Source of the DNA: Cardinalis cardinalis
Taxonomy: Eukaryota; Chordata; Aves; Passeriformes; Cardinalidae
Assembly (NCBI GenBank): GCA_014549065.1
Contig: JACDOX010000162.1
Location: 1,182,524 to 1,246,523 of the forward strand
DNA length: 64,000 bases
Direction of reading: 5' to 3'
Positions within the stretch are counted from its first letter, which is position 1. Every line of letters starts with the position of its first letter. The position numbers and the translations under genes are program-made. Under the pieces are notes generated by a model. The model searched no databases. It was not told where the DNA came from and worked only from the letters and a program-made list of their open reading frames with translations. Positions 25,101-33,905 of the stretch are shown here, piece after piece.

Positions 25101-26350
25101 TATAAATGCACAGTTTTTCTGCGGTCAGAGGAATAGTTTCCTTCATTTTTGAAGCCACAAACATGCAGGTAGCTCCGAGCAATTGCAATCGGCTTTTCTT
25201 GAGGGGTTCGAACGACAAAAATCTGTCCAAATAATTCATAGCCAAGGGGAAAACTTCCTCTTCGCACTTCTGCTCCTCGCAAACCTGCAAGAAGGAGAGA
25301 GATCGTTGAAGAATAATTTAATTGAGGCGACAGCCAGGCTTGTCCCGCTGCTCTCGCCCTCCCTCCTCCCTCACCCCCAGGCTTTGAAGGGCAAGGTTGA
25401 AGGAGACGAGGAGGAAACGCAGTTGGGGAAAATGGATAAATATGGGAAAAGCAGCGGCATCAAAGAAAATGAAAGTCACGAGTGACAAAGTGGGGGGAAA
25501 TGTTGCGTTAGAAACCCGCAGGCGATTCATGGCAAAAGGGGAGGAGGGTAATCGAAGAAGAGCTCTGTGCCCAGTTTTTCAGCCCCTAAGAACAAATTTT
25601 TAAAAAGGGAAGAAGACAGAAAGCGGAGGAAAATGCTGACCCCCGTGGTCGGCAACGGGGTGCAGAGCTGGGCTCGGCCCCGGATTTATTTANTTCGCTT
25701 TTATTTTTTCATCTAATTTGCCGTTGTGCTGCCGATTCCCCTCCGGTCGAGACACAAAGGTGGCGTCCAGCCTCATTTCCCCAGACGTCATCTTTTCAAA
25801 AAATATTTAAAAATATTTAAAAAATTATTCGAGCTCTCAAAAAAGGCTGAAAATGAAGCGGCGGGGGTCCTTTACCGAGCCCCGTGCCTCTGGTGCTGCT
25901 GGGGGGCTCCAGGAGGATCCCCCGAAGTGAAATCCACCGCCTCCCTCTCTCGCCCTGCAGCACAGCCGGGCGCGACATTTCCCAGAGCAAGGCAGGGCGC
26001 TGCGGTTTCAAAAATTAATTAAAAATACACCGCGGGCACCCAGGGCTTCCGAAAAGGCATGAAAATGTAGCCCAGCTCCTGGGGCTCCCTCTGGGATCCC
26101 CCCCAGACGTGTCTCGCCAGGGACCAGGCCCTTTCCAACTGGTTTTTCCCAGGCGACCTTGCCGCTCGCTGCCGCAGCACAAGCGTGCCTTTGAGGGGTG
26201 ACCGCAGCTCCAGGCTCTCTTCACGCTGAACAAAGAAACTTTCACCCTGCAGCTCCCCCCAGAAACGCCGGAGCCCCTCGGGCCGGTCCCCCTGCCCGCA
26301 GCCCCAGCGGGGTCCCCCGGCCCCCGACCTTCCTCCCCCGCTCCCCCCGC

Positions 26351-26381
<31 letters not shown>

Positions 26382-27078
26382 GGCTTTGCTCCCCGGGACT
26401 TTCTTCGTTTTTCTCCCGATTAATAAACACTTTTTGCTTTGCAAATAAAAGAACAAAGATGGCGCATAATACTGGCACGGGCAGCCGCTTGCATACGTGT
26501 ACAAGGATATTAATTTAAAATAAAAACCCCCCAGAAAACACGGGCTGGCAGCAGGGGCTGGCGGCGCGGCCGGGGGTTCGGCGGCCGGGCCGGAGCCGCT
26601 CCCCGCCGGGCCCGGGGGGGGGGGGCTCGTCCGCCGCCCCTCGGCGCCGGGACCCGGCGGCGGCAGCGGGGACGCGGAGCCGGCGGCCGCCGCCACCTCG
26701 GGCCGCGTCCCCTCGCTCCACGCGGGCGTCTCCGAGGGCAGGCAACGTGTGCCGAGCCGGGAAAGCCATCCCCGGGGAAAGGCAGCGGGGAAGGAGACGG
26801 GGCAGCGGCTCCCCCGGGTTAATNCGTTTCGGTGGCCGGAGCTTGCAAGGAAAAAAAAAAAGTCGCCGAAAGATACAAACCTCCAGCATCCAAGTGGCAA
26901 CTATTTTCCTCATATATGGCAAGATTTCTTTCTGCACGCACTTGAAGTAGGAGACGGAGGGCGAGCAGGTCTCCTCCGCCTTGAGCATTGTCTGCAGCAC
27001 CCTGTCATTGAGGAGGTTGGCATCCAGGTAGGCTCGTCGGATGGTCTCCACCTCGCAGCACAGCAGCTGATGTTCCAT
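13926..27078 (-). CDS. CCND1: CCND1, G1/S-specific cyclin D1 (five coding exons, complete)
   Basis: Cyclin D1 activates CDK4/CDK6 to phosphorylate RB in G1. The join of 26881-27078, 25069-25284, 24454-24613, 19221-19369 and 13926-14081 (minus) is 879 nt, or 292 residues plus TAA. Visible elements are the RB-binding LxCxE as LLCCE (residues 5-9), the hydrophobic patch MRKIV (56-60), the N-terminal cyclin box through exons 1-3 with K112 (in VASKMKE) and E141 (in QMELLLV), which contact CDK4, and the C-terminal cyclin fold in exons 3-4. The C-terminal degron CTPTDVRDVNI has T283 at the place of human T286. Human cyclin D1 has 295 residues and a polyglutamate run here; this protein has the shorter ETKTVEDEAD, matching my memory of the chicken form. 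No frameshift or premature stop is seen. Confidence 0.98.
14658..14744 (+). repeat. 28-bp tandem repeat, three copies, in CCND1 intron 4
   Basis: The unit GTGAGACATTTTCCCCTCAC plus TTCCACTT occurs at 14658-14685 and 14686-14713, and again from 14714 with a 3-4 base insertion (GACAGAC). Confidence 0.9.
16621..16719 (+). repeat. A-rich low-complexity tract with AAAGACAG repeats
   Basis: The tract runs from AAATAAAATA-type sequence into long A runs punctuated by GACAG twice and GACTT at the end. It looks like slipped duplication of a poly(A) unit. Confidence 0.8.
19221..19369 (-). CDS. CCND1: CCND1 exon 4 (to residue 241)
   Basis: The acceptor CTTCATACAG precedes AT ATT AAA (completing D, then IK). 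The exon ends TGTGATCCG (CDP) before a strong donor GTAAGTG. The last base is G, the position of the human G870A polymorphism that affects cyclin D1b production. Length 149 nt. Confidence 0.97.
19383..19476 (-). repeat. CCND1: duplicated poly-pyrimidine and CATTTCAG block before CCND1 exon 4
   Basis: On the minus strand a 19-base block containing CATTTCAG and the T run after it occur twice (19458-19476 and 19419-19437, period 39). The real acceptor of exon 4 follows at 19370-19371. An N sits in the block at 19438. It could be a true tandem duplication of the branch/acceptor region or a homopolymer assembly error. Confidence 0.75.
21421..21660. promoter_or_regulatory. candidate conserved noncoding element in CCND1 intron 3
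   Basis: This is complex, non-repetitive sequence with homeodomain-type cores (TAATTG, ATTAATCA, AATTAG, CAATTG). It has two copies of the palindrome core GGGGGCCCC exactly 150 bases apart (21471 and 21621). It looks constrained beside its low-complexity neighbours, but conservation cannot be tested here. Confidence 0.3.
21706..21750 (+). repeat. GA-rich purine tract
   Basis: Continuous purine sequence rich in GAGA and GGGAGG inside CCND1 intron 3. Confidence 0.8.
22077..22136 (+). repeat. (AAT)n microsatellite in CCND1 intron 3
   Basis: About 20 perfect ATA/AAT units. It produces spurious poly-Asn or poly-Ile frames. Confidence 0.97.
24454..24613 (-). CDS. CCND1: CCND1 exon 3 (residues 139-191 plus one base)
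   Basis: The acceptor CTTTGCAG precedes CAAATGGAG (QME). The exon ends GCTACAG before GTATGA, leaving one base of the aspartate codon 192. It encodes the end of the first cyclin fold (NKLKWNLAAMTPHDF) and the start of the second. Length 160 nt. Confidence 0.97.
24614..25068 (-). other. CCND1: CCND1 intron 2, GC-rich
   Basis: A short (455 bp) intron with a CpG-dense core (about 24700-24960), a (CAG)8 run, a G run with quadruplex potential near 24670-24686 on the plus strand, and a poly(T) run with two N next to exon 2. Confidence 0.9.
24728..24751 (+). repeat. (CAG)8 trinucleotide repeat in CCND1 intron 2
   Basis: Eight perfect CAG units (CTG on the CCND1 transcript strand). Confidence 0.95.
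25069..25284 (-). CDS. CCND1: CCND1 exon 2 (residues 67-138)
   Basis: The acceptor TTCTTGCAG precedes GTTTGCGAG (VCE). The exon ends GACGAATTACTG (DELL) before GTAATT. It holds the centre of the cyclin box, including NYLDRFLS and the CDK-contact lysine K112. Length 216 nt, equal to the human exon as recalled. Confidence 0.97.
25285..26880 (-). other. CCND1: CCND1 intron 1
   Basis: A 1.6-kb intron. The half next to exon 1 (26560-26760) is CpG-rich, with a run of about 14 G at 26610-26626, and continues the gene's CpG island. It contains a (CA)n microsatellite. No other exon was recognised. Confidence 0.9.
26350..26378 (+). repeat. (CA)14 microsatellite in CCND1 intron 1
   Basis: Uninterrupted CA dinucleotides flanked by C-rich sequence. 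Confidence 0.97.
26881..27078 (-). CDS. CCND1: CCND1 exon 1 (residues 1-66)
   Basis: The start ATG is at 27076-27078. The exon carries the RB-binding LLCCE and the MRKIVATWMLE helix. It ends GAG before donor GTTTGT, unusual at +3/+4. Reading through the donor stays open into intron 1 to about 26515, a consequence of its GC-rich sequence. Confidence 0.97.
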
Positions 27079-27207
27079 GTCTGCCTTCGTCGCCTCGAGT
27101 CAGTTCTCTGCAGCAGGACTGAGTCAGTCGCTCGCTCGCTCGCTCTCTCTCTTCCCCTTCCAGGAGTCCCTTGGATGCTGCTTCTGCTACTGCCGCTACA
27201 GCCCTCT
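27079..27207 (-). other. CCND1: CCND1 5' UTR (TSS approximate)
   Basis: The region between the ATG and a likely start site inferred from the human promoter layout, where transcription starts about 50 bases after the CRE near GAGGGCTGT. The same GAGGGCTGT is present on the minus strand near 27200-27207. It contains GCGA/GAGA-type repeats and an AP-1 consensus. Confidence 0.6.
27120..27126. promoter_or_regulatory. CCND1: AP-1 consensus TGAGTCA in CCND1 5' UTR
   Basis: A perfect TGAGTCA inside the larger near-palindrome GACTGAGTCAGTC (27118-27130). Occupancy is not shown by sequence. Confidence 0.45.
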
Positions 27208-27260
27208 GGAGGCTGAAAAACTTTCTAACTTCCAACAAAACTCTCCTGGTGTAGTCTCTG

Positions 27261-27268
27261 TGACGTTA
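27261..27268 (-). promoter_or_regulatory. CCND1: CRE (TAACGTCA) of CCND1 promoter
   Basis: TAACGTCA on the minus strand, the same octamer as the human CCND1 CRE at about -52 that binds CREB/ATF factors. Confidence 0.85.
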
Positions 27269-27283
27269 CTGTTGTTAAGCAGA

Positions 27284-27291
27284 GATCAAAG
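27284..27291 (-). promoter_or_regulatory. CCND1: TCF/LEF site (CTTTGATC) of CCND1 promoter
   Basis: CTTTGATC on the minus strand, 15 bases upstream of the CRE. It matches the LEF-1 site through which beta-catenin activates human CCND1. Confidence 0.8.
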
Positions 27292-27406
27292 CACGAGAGA
27301 GAATGAGAAAGAGAGAGAGAGCCAAAAGCAAGGGGCAGAGCCCTAAAGCCATCCCATAGGCTTCAAGTCCTTCCCCTTTGGTTAGCTTATAGAGAGCAGG
27401 GTTTTA

Positions 27407-27414
27407 ATGCAAAT
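27407..27414 (-). promoter_or_regulatory. CCND1: octamer ATTTGCAT upstream of CCND1
   Basis: A perfect POU octamer about 200 bases upstream of the inferred start. An Oct-1 site is described in the human promoter in this general position. Confidence 0.6.
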
Positions 27415-27420
27415 GAGACA

Positions 27421-27655
27421 AGGGCTCGCTTTCTTCAAGGGCAAGGCAGAAGTGGGGGAAACCCAAATTGTCTCTTCAGTGGATCATGCATAATTTTAAA
27501 AATGGAGCAAGTTCTGCACTGGGAGCCAAATGATGAATGGGGCTAAGGCCACACACAGACACCAGGGAGAGAAATGCAAGGAGACTTTGTATTATTTTAC
27601 GGGGGCGCCAGGGAGGGGAGTGGAGCTGCACCAGTGCCTCGCTGTTTGCTATCAA

Positions 27656-27699
<44 letters not shown>

Positions 27700-28920
27700 G
27701 TGCTATCACTGGCACGAAGCTGCCGTGCTGTCCTTTAAAAAGGCACGCTCCCAACCTGAACGCCTTCTCCTCTTTGTAGCTGATCCCAAGGGAAAACCTT
27801 TCTCCCATTTCCTCCATCCTGTTTTTTTCCCAGCCAGAATGGTTTTACCGCACACCAAATTTTTTAAACAACTGGGGTGCCCACCGCTGTGCCAAGATGG
27901 TTATTTTTCCAACCTTTTTTTATCTTAAGGTCTTTCCTTTCGCTTTAAAGGTTTCGCCTTCCCAGAGGGGCACGGAGGTGGCAGGGGACAGGGCGAGAGT
28001 TACTCCAGCACATCGGGGAAGGCCACACTTGGCACCCCCACTGCTCACTGCCACCCAGGAAAAATATCCCTGTGGAGCAGCACAGTGGAGGCCAGGGCTC
28101 CCTCCAGCACCTCTGGGGACACGAGCTGCTGGGGTGGNAGGGAAGTGCTGGAGCCTGCAGGGGCCTCATCGGCGTCTCCAGGCCGTTCTGTCCACGCGTG
28201 ATGGGGCCCTGCCGTAAATAACTCCNGCTCCCTGGCTGAGCCTCCTGTACCTGAGCACGCTCTGCTCGGTGCTGTTTCTGTTAACAAAGGGCATCTCTGA
28301 CAGCCTCACTTTGCCAGGGGCTGCCAGAGCAGCTTGCGGCCTGCTGGAGAACACCGGAGGTGAGGCTGATGCATGGGAGAAGTGACTCGGCCTAGGGAGA
28401 AGCAGGAAAGCTGTAAATTGGGGTGCATGGATTAACCTCAGCCTCGGTGCTTCAGCATCACCTGGGTGCTGAATACCTGCCAGGGGTGCAACACTGATGG
28501 CAGAAACTCCAGCTGGTGGCAGGGGCTGCTGGCCATGGAGGACACAGCATCTCTCCTCCGTGACCCGCAGGGAGAGCAGTGCCAAAGATCACAGGGCATG
28601 TTGTTGCACGGTGGTTGTGTGCTTATGTAATCTCTTTGCACGCACTGTCTGCCCATCTTTTCTCATTTACTNGTTTGCTTGACCATTTGTCTCCATTTTG
28701 TGTCCGTCTGTCAGGAGGANGAGGAGGANGAGGAGGATGTTGGAGGCCCCGCGCTCTCAGTTCCCCTTGCACGCCACAGCCCATGNGGCGACTCTGGAGG
28801 GTCCCTCAGCAAGGAAGCTGTCCCCTGTCCCCCTGTCCATCTGTCTGTTTATTGTGCCATGCACAGGACCTCCACTTCTGTCTCCACAACTTTAGTTGGC
28901 CGGGAAGGTTTTAATACTAA
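27421..28920. other. upstream region between CCND1 promoter and CpG island
   Basis: No gene was recognised. It contains the (ATT)n at 27656-27699 and a degenerate GGA repeat with N bases (28712-28738). The rest is unremarkable mid-GC sequence. Confidence 0.6.
27656..27699 (+). repeat. (ATT)n microsatellite upstream of CCND1
   Basis: About 14-15 perfect ATT units, 450 bases upstream of the inferred CCND1 start. Confidence 0.97.
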
Positions 28921-28989
28921 ATGAAGAAGCACGCACGACCCCGCGCTTTTGGGTCGGAGTGGGACGTGCCTCCATGCACATCCAGGGGG

Positions 28990-29960
28990 ACCCTATTTAA
29001 TCACCAACCCTGCACACCTTTGGGGGAGCAGGGCTGCATTCCCCTGGACCGCGCCAGCTCCTTCCCTGCCGAGCGTTTTCTGCCGGCCCCGCTGCCCAGG
29101 CAGGCGCACGGGTCCCATCCTGCCGGTGCGTGCCGCTGGGCGCGGGCTCTCCGAGGAGCCTCTCCCCGCTCGGAGCACGCGGCCGCCGCTCCATTCATAA
29201 AAGCGGCGCGGCGGGGCGCGGGGCAGCGCGGCGGGCGGGCGGTGCCGCCGGCGGCGGGCGGGGCTGGCGCGGGGCCCGGGGAGCCCCCGGGGGCGGCGCG
29301 GCCGCAGGAAGCGGCGGCGCGGGAGCCAATGGAGGCGCGTATAAGAGACAGGGCGGGACGGGCAGATCTCGCCCGCTCCCGCCGACACAAAGGGGACGGG
29401 CCGGGCGGCAGCGCCAGAGCCGCCGCCGCCGCCGCCGCCGCCGCTGCTGGGCCGCCCCCGCTCGCCCCGGTGCGGGCAGCATCCCCGAGCCGCCGGCACC
29501 GCCCGGTGCTGCCCGCCCGCAGCCCCGCGGCGCGCTCCCTGCCGCCCATCCTTGGATGCGGGATGATGCGGGATGGAGGATGCGGGATGCGCTTCCGCCG
29601 CTCTCGCCCCCCGGGGGCTTCCGACGGCGCTTCCTTCCTGCCCGCTCTCCCTGCCCGCTCTCCCTGCCCGGCTCCCTGCCCGGCGCTCTCCCTCCCCGCC
29701 CGGCGCTCCCCTCCCCGCGGCGCTGGGCCCGGCCGCCACTTTCTCATGATGTCATCCCGCCCCCGCCGCTGCGCGCCGCCGCGCCCCGCCGCGGGAGCGC
29801 GCATTCCTGGCGTGCCGCCGCTGCCCCCGGAACGCCGCGGAGGGAGGGCGGCCGCCAAAGGGAACGCCTTCCCCCCAAAAATACCCGCTCCTGCTCCGGA
29901 CTCCCCTGCACAAGAAAGAGAAGGAGCGGCTGGAGAGGGCCCGGCCGGTGGNGATGGGTC
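28990..29960. promoter_or_regulatory. CpG island with TATA/CCAAT-like core elements
   Basis: A dense CpG, GC-box-rich block about 2 kb upstream of the CCND1 start. On the plus strand it contains CATAAAAG (29196-29203), CCAAT (29326-29330) and TATAAGA (29340-29346), followed by GGGCGG and a (GCC)n run (29419-29442). These would fit a promoter firing away from CCND1. Long stop-free frames here follow from base composition and are not convincing genes. Confidence 0.6.
29419..29442 (+). repeat. (GCC)8 trinucleotide repeat in CpG island
   Basis: About eight GCC/CCG units. They encode an alanine run in a spurious frame. Confidence 0.9.
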
Positions 29961-30221
29961 TGAGCAGCTCTCCTGAGAGGAGAGGCTGAGAGCCGAGACT
30001 GGTCTGGGGAGGACTGCGAGGGCATCTCATGGGTCACTATAGAAACCTCCAAGGGGTGCCCAGAGCAAGGTGCCAGCCTCTTCTCTGGGTGCCCAGCAGC
30101 AGGATGAGGAGCAATGGCCCTAAACACAACACACGAGAAGTGTCACCTCGAGAACTCCACAGCGAGGGTGGCAGAGCTCCGGGACAGCTGCCCAAGGAGA
30201 GCGGGGATCTCCCTCTCTGGG

Positions 30222-30815
30222 GACATCCCAAACCCCCCTGGAGGGGTTCAGTGTTTCTAGAGACATCCCAAACCCACCTGGAGGGGTTCAGTGTCCCTCT
30301 GGGGACATCCCAAACCCACCTGGAGGGGTTCAATGTCTCTAGAGACATCTCAAAGCCACCTGGAGGGGTTCAGTGTTTCTAGAGACATCCCAAACCCACC
30401 TGGAGGTGTTCAGTGTCTGGAGACATCCCAAATTCACCTGGAGGGGTTCAGTGTCTCTAGAGACATCCCAAACCCACCTGGAGGTGTTCAGTGTCTCTAG
30501 AGACATCCCAAACCCACCTGGAGGGGTTCAGTGTCCCTCTGGAGACATCCCAAACCCACCTGGAGGTGTTCAGTATCTCTAGAGACATCCCAAACCCTCC
30601 TGGAGGTGTTCAGTATCTCTAGAGACATCCCAAACCCTCCTGGAGGGGTTCAGTGTCTCTGGGGACATCCCAAACCCACCTGGAGGGGTTCAGTGTCTGG
30701 AGACATCCCAAACCCACCTGGAGGTGTTCAATGTCTCTAGAGACATCCCAAACCCACCTGGAGGGGTTCAGTGTCTCTAGAGACATCCCAAACCCACCTG
30801 GAGGTGTTCAGTGTC
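30222..30815 (+). repeat. 40-bp minisatellite, about 15 copies
   Basis: The unit starts GACATCCCAAACCCACCTGG and continues AGGGGTTCAGTGTCTCTAGA. Copies differ by substitutions (GAGGTGTT/GAGGGGTT) and by small indels giving units of about 36-41 bases. The period is not a multiple of three and no frame stays open across the array, so it is noncoding. Confidence 0.95.
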
Positions 30816-31480
30816 ACCTGCAGTGCCCAAATCCCCCGGGCAGCCGTGGGGGGGCCCTTGAAATGAGGAATTTGATGGAGCAAAGCTCACAGAGGTTTTC
30901 TGTAGGGGAACCATCACCCCCATGGGTCTGGGTGGGAGGGAGGATAGGGATGGCTTGGGGGGGTCCCAAGATCAGGAGCTGTCACTGATGGGACCAAAAA
31001 AGCAGGGACGGACCCAGAGCTAATGGAATTCAGCCCAAATTTTTCCTGGGGGGGTAAGAAAATGCAAAAGAGGGGAGCAAGGTTTTGTTTCTTTCTTCAT
31101 CAAGGAAAACCTCCTGTTAGGCCATGCCAGAAGCGAGCCAGTGGAGGGAGAGGCGCCAGAGGAAGCCTGGCAGACAGTAACAAGGTGAAATAAACAATGT
31201 ATTTAAGCACCAGCGTCCTTAAAGCGAAAGTGTTTTAGTGAAGAATATTTTGATTTTGTACCCAGCAGCTACAGTTTCTGTTTTGCTCAGCTGACAGTCT
31301 GTTTTGGTAATATATCAGCATGAAAATGGCCAGCACAGACACGGGGGGNTTGATATGGATGTGTGAGGTAGGAAAAAGCACATCTTGACCACACAGAGCA
31401 TTTACATTTGATTTGCAATGTAAAGAAACATTTTCTCTATTCCCCAAACTGGCACTCGCTCCTTGCCATCCCAAAGGCAC

Positions 31481-31506
31481 ATAAATAAATAAATAAATAA
31501 ATAAAT
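31481..31506 (+). repeat. (AAAT)n microsatellite
   Basis: Six to seven ATAA units. Confidence 0.95.
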
Positions 31507-32009
31507 GCCATTGGAAATTTGTTGTTGAATTGCTTATTTAGAAGGTTTTGAAGCACAACGTTATTATTTTTCTTTTAAAAAAACCAACAACCGAACAAAC
31601 AGAAGCAGCAACAAAACCGCAGGGAGATGTCTGGTAGCGATTTTAGGTGCAATTCCCCACAAATGGCAGCAAATCAGCATGGATCACACCCACTGCAGGA
31701 AGGATGGTCTCNCATCCTTCCTGTTGAGTTCAAGTGNGGTGCTGTTGCTGGGCAGAGCCTGTGGATGCTGTGGATGCTGNGAGATGTTTGCATCCCTTGG
31801 ACCATTCTGAGATGCTCGGCCACCCTGCTGCTTCGGCCNCAAAGGGGATTGGCNNCTCTCTGAGGGACAAGTATGCACTCTTGGAACCTNTAGTAAAAAA
31901 TCATTTGGCTCAGAACCAAGTCTAAACCGCTGGGTTATAGTTTTGACCTGAAGCATGGATGGCAAAGTGATAAATTTGCAAAGCTCGGGCATTTTTCAGA
32001 GCACATGAA

Positions 32010-32060
32010 TTCAGTGGGAGTGATACCACCAACTTCAAAGGGAGCAGGATTGAACCCTTA
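32010..32060. mobile_element. decayed ancient amniote retroposon remnant
   Basis: TTCAGTGGGAGTGATACCACC followed by ACTTCAAAGGGAGCAGGATT resembles the recurring ACTTCAATGGGAGCAGGATTG motif of old CR1/L3-like repeats abundant in turtles and crocodilians. The family is not certain. Confidence 0.4.
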
Positions 32061-32129
32061 ATGTACAGCACTAATGACTACAATCAAATAAACTCGCTTT
32101 GCCTGGGCTTTCTACCACCTTTGGCCTCA

Positions 32130-32149
32130 TGTGTGTGTGTGTGTGTGTG
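32130..32149 (+). repeat. (TG)10 microsatellite
   Basis: Uninterrupted TG dinucleotides. Confidence 0.95.
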
Positions 32150-33905
32150 CACTTTTCTGTGTGTGCCAAAGGAGTGGACTCGGGGTGCTGCCATTTCAAA
32201 TCTGTAGCACCCGTGCTAGATTGGTGAAAATACAAATAATGGTGCAGGGTGACAAGATTTGGGGGATCTGGTCCACTCGTTTCCAGAAATCAGTAAAGGA
32301 AGTGAAGAATTGAGAACCTTGAGGGATGACATTATGGTCTTAGTGNAGCCTTCAGAAATATTTATACTGAATTTGAGCTGTTTGTGGCAACTGGTATTTT
32401 CTTATTTGCTTGAGGTGCAGTCTGATTTGGTTAAAAATGAGTATGGAATAGCATCTTTTTGGGGAAACACATAATCCTAGAATTACATCTCTGTNTCCTA
32501 TTTATTTTATATTCTTTTTGCTGTGTCTGGAACACTGCACAGTGTCAGCAGCAGCTGCTTTGTCCCCTCTGGTTGGTTCTTTACCTNACTCACTCTCCAT
32601 TTACTTACAGAAGAGGATGCAAGGTATGATAACAACCTCCTATTTAACTCAAGTGAATTTCTTCTGTTGACTAATTTTCATTTGTGTTTACATCATTGAC
32701 CAAATTGCTCAGATCTGCAACCTTGGNCTGTGATTACTTCTCTTTTCAGAGAAGAAAAATATAAAGAAGAATCATCTTTCTGATTGTGCATTCCATTTCA
32801 GGGGGATGAAAGTAAAAAAAAAATATAATAATCAAAATAAAATGTGAATTTCAGTTTTGAGCAACAACTACATCAACCCAAAATACACACAGAGGTCTTC
32901 TCCAGCCACANGCTGGTGGTGTCATGGTGTGAGTGCTGACCACAGCATGCCTTGAAATGAACAGGTAATGTCCCAGAATACTGAGCTGGGAAAAAGGAGG
33001 ATCTGGAAAAGGGGAGTGGCTGCATTTTTGCTTGAAATGCTCGATAAAGCCGTGCCCCCACTTTATCTCTCCTCTTTAAAATCTGTGTGTACTTGGAGCA
33101 CATTCCCTTCACAACCAAGTATTTCATCAAATCNCAGCTTTGCTTCTGAGTTCAGGCTGGAGAAGGAAACTGGCTAAAAAAGCTGAACCCCCCCCCAGCA
33201 GAATATTGGTATAAAAGCAGGAAATTTTTCTCAATAAATTACCAGGAATATTTTTTCCTACTTCTGCAGTTATCAAATGATGTAGCACAATGATTTGCAC
33301 TGATGGAAGTGAGGCTAAGTCGTGAATGTTTTAGAAGATAATTCAGGAAAAGACTGAAACATGTGCCGAAATTTAAATAAGTAAGTACACTGGAATTTAC
33401 ATGTGCCTAAAAATTAAGTATATGTTTAAATACNTTGCTAAACTGGAGCCTAAGGGTATGGTTTAAAGTTGAGTCTGAACTAGTCTAGGCAGTAGCTGTT
33501 GCTGAAAGTGGTTATTCTTCTCCTGGCTGATTTCTCTCAAGTGCCCATCCTGGAGTAAAACCAATACAGCTTGTTGACAATAACAGCTACTTCCTCAACA
33601 GCTTTGAAAAGCATCCATTTCTCATAAAAATGAAAGTAAAAGTCTCAGTTAATGCTAAAATCTACGGAGATGGGCTGGAGTCAGCCTTTGTGCTAACATG
33701 CAGCCCCTGTTTGATTTCACAAGCTCCAGCCTGTTGGAGGCAGAACAGAGGGGAGCAGTTCTCACGCTGACTGGGATGCTTTTATTTCCTGTGCCCCTGG
33801 GCTCTTCCATCCTGCCAGGGATATCCAGGGGGAAGGGAACAGCAGGGAAAACGTGTCAGTGAAACCAAGCTGGCTGCAAAGCAAGTGAGAGCAGACAGGG
33901 TGCTT

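Larger units (their letters stand above)
27208..27420 (-). promoter_or_regulatory. CCND1: CCND1 proximal promoter
   Basis: The minus strand carries, in order, an octamer (ATTTGCAT), a TCF/LEF site (CTTTGATC), the string GCTTAACAACAGTAACGTCA, and GAGTTTTGTTG. This order and spacing match the human CCND1 core promoter as I recall it. No TATA box is seen, as in other cyclin D1 promoters. The sites fit control by WNT/beta-catenin and CREB/ATF. Confidence 0.85.
30816..33904. other. intergenic region between two minisatellites
   Basis: No gene was recognised. It contains (AAAT)n, (GT)n, a cluster of N bases near 31711-31890 and a decayed ancient repeat near 32010-32060. Confidence 0.6.

Noticed and set aside
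24407..25105. 232-residue plus-strand frame across CCND1 exons 2-3 and intron 2
   Set aside because: It is antisense to real CCND1 exons and fed by the (CAG)n and GC-rich intron.
26019..26900. 293-residue minus-strand frame in CCND1 intron 1
   Set aside because: It has GC-rich and (CA)n-derived translation, overlaps the exon 1 end in a different frame, and shows no domain.
28921..29976. 351-residue plus-strand frame through the CpG island
   Set aside because: It is long only because GC-rich DNA lacks stop codons. All frames on both strands are similarly open, the translation is low-complexity Ala/Arg/Pro, and no known domain is visible.
30222..30815. CRISPR-like array
   Set aside because: The repeats are contiguous without unique spacers, and this is a vertebrate nuclear locus. 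It is a minisatellite.
30291..30988. HPKPTW-type repeat proteins
   Set aside because: They are translations of the 40-bp minisatellite. The period is not a multiple of three and each frame breaks.
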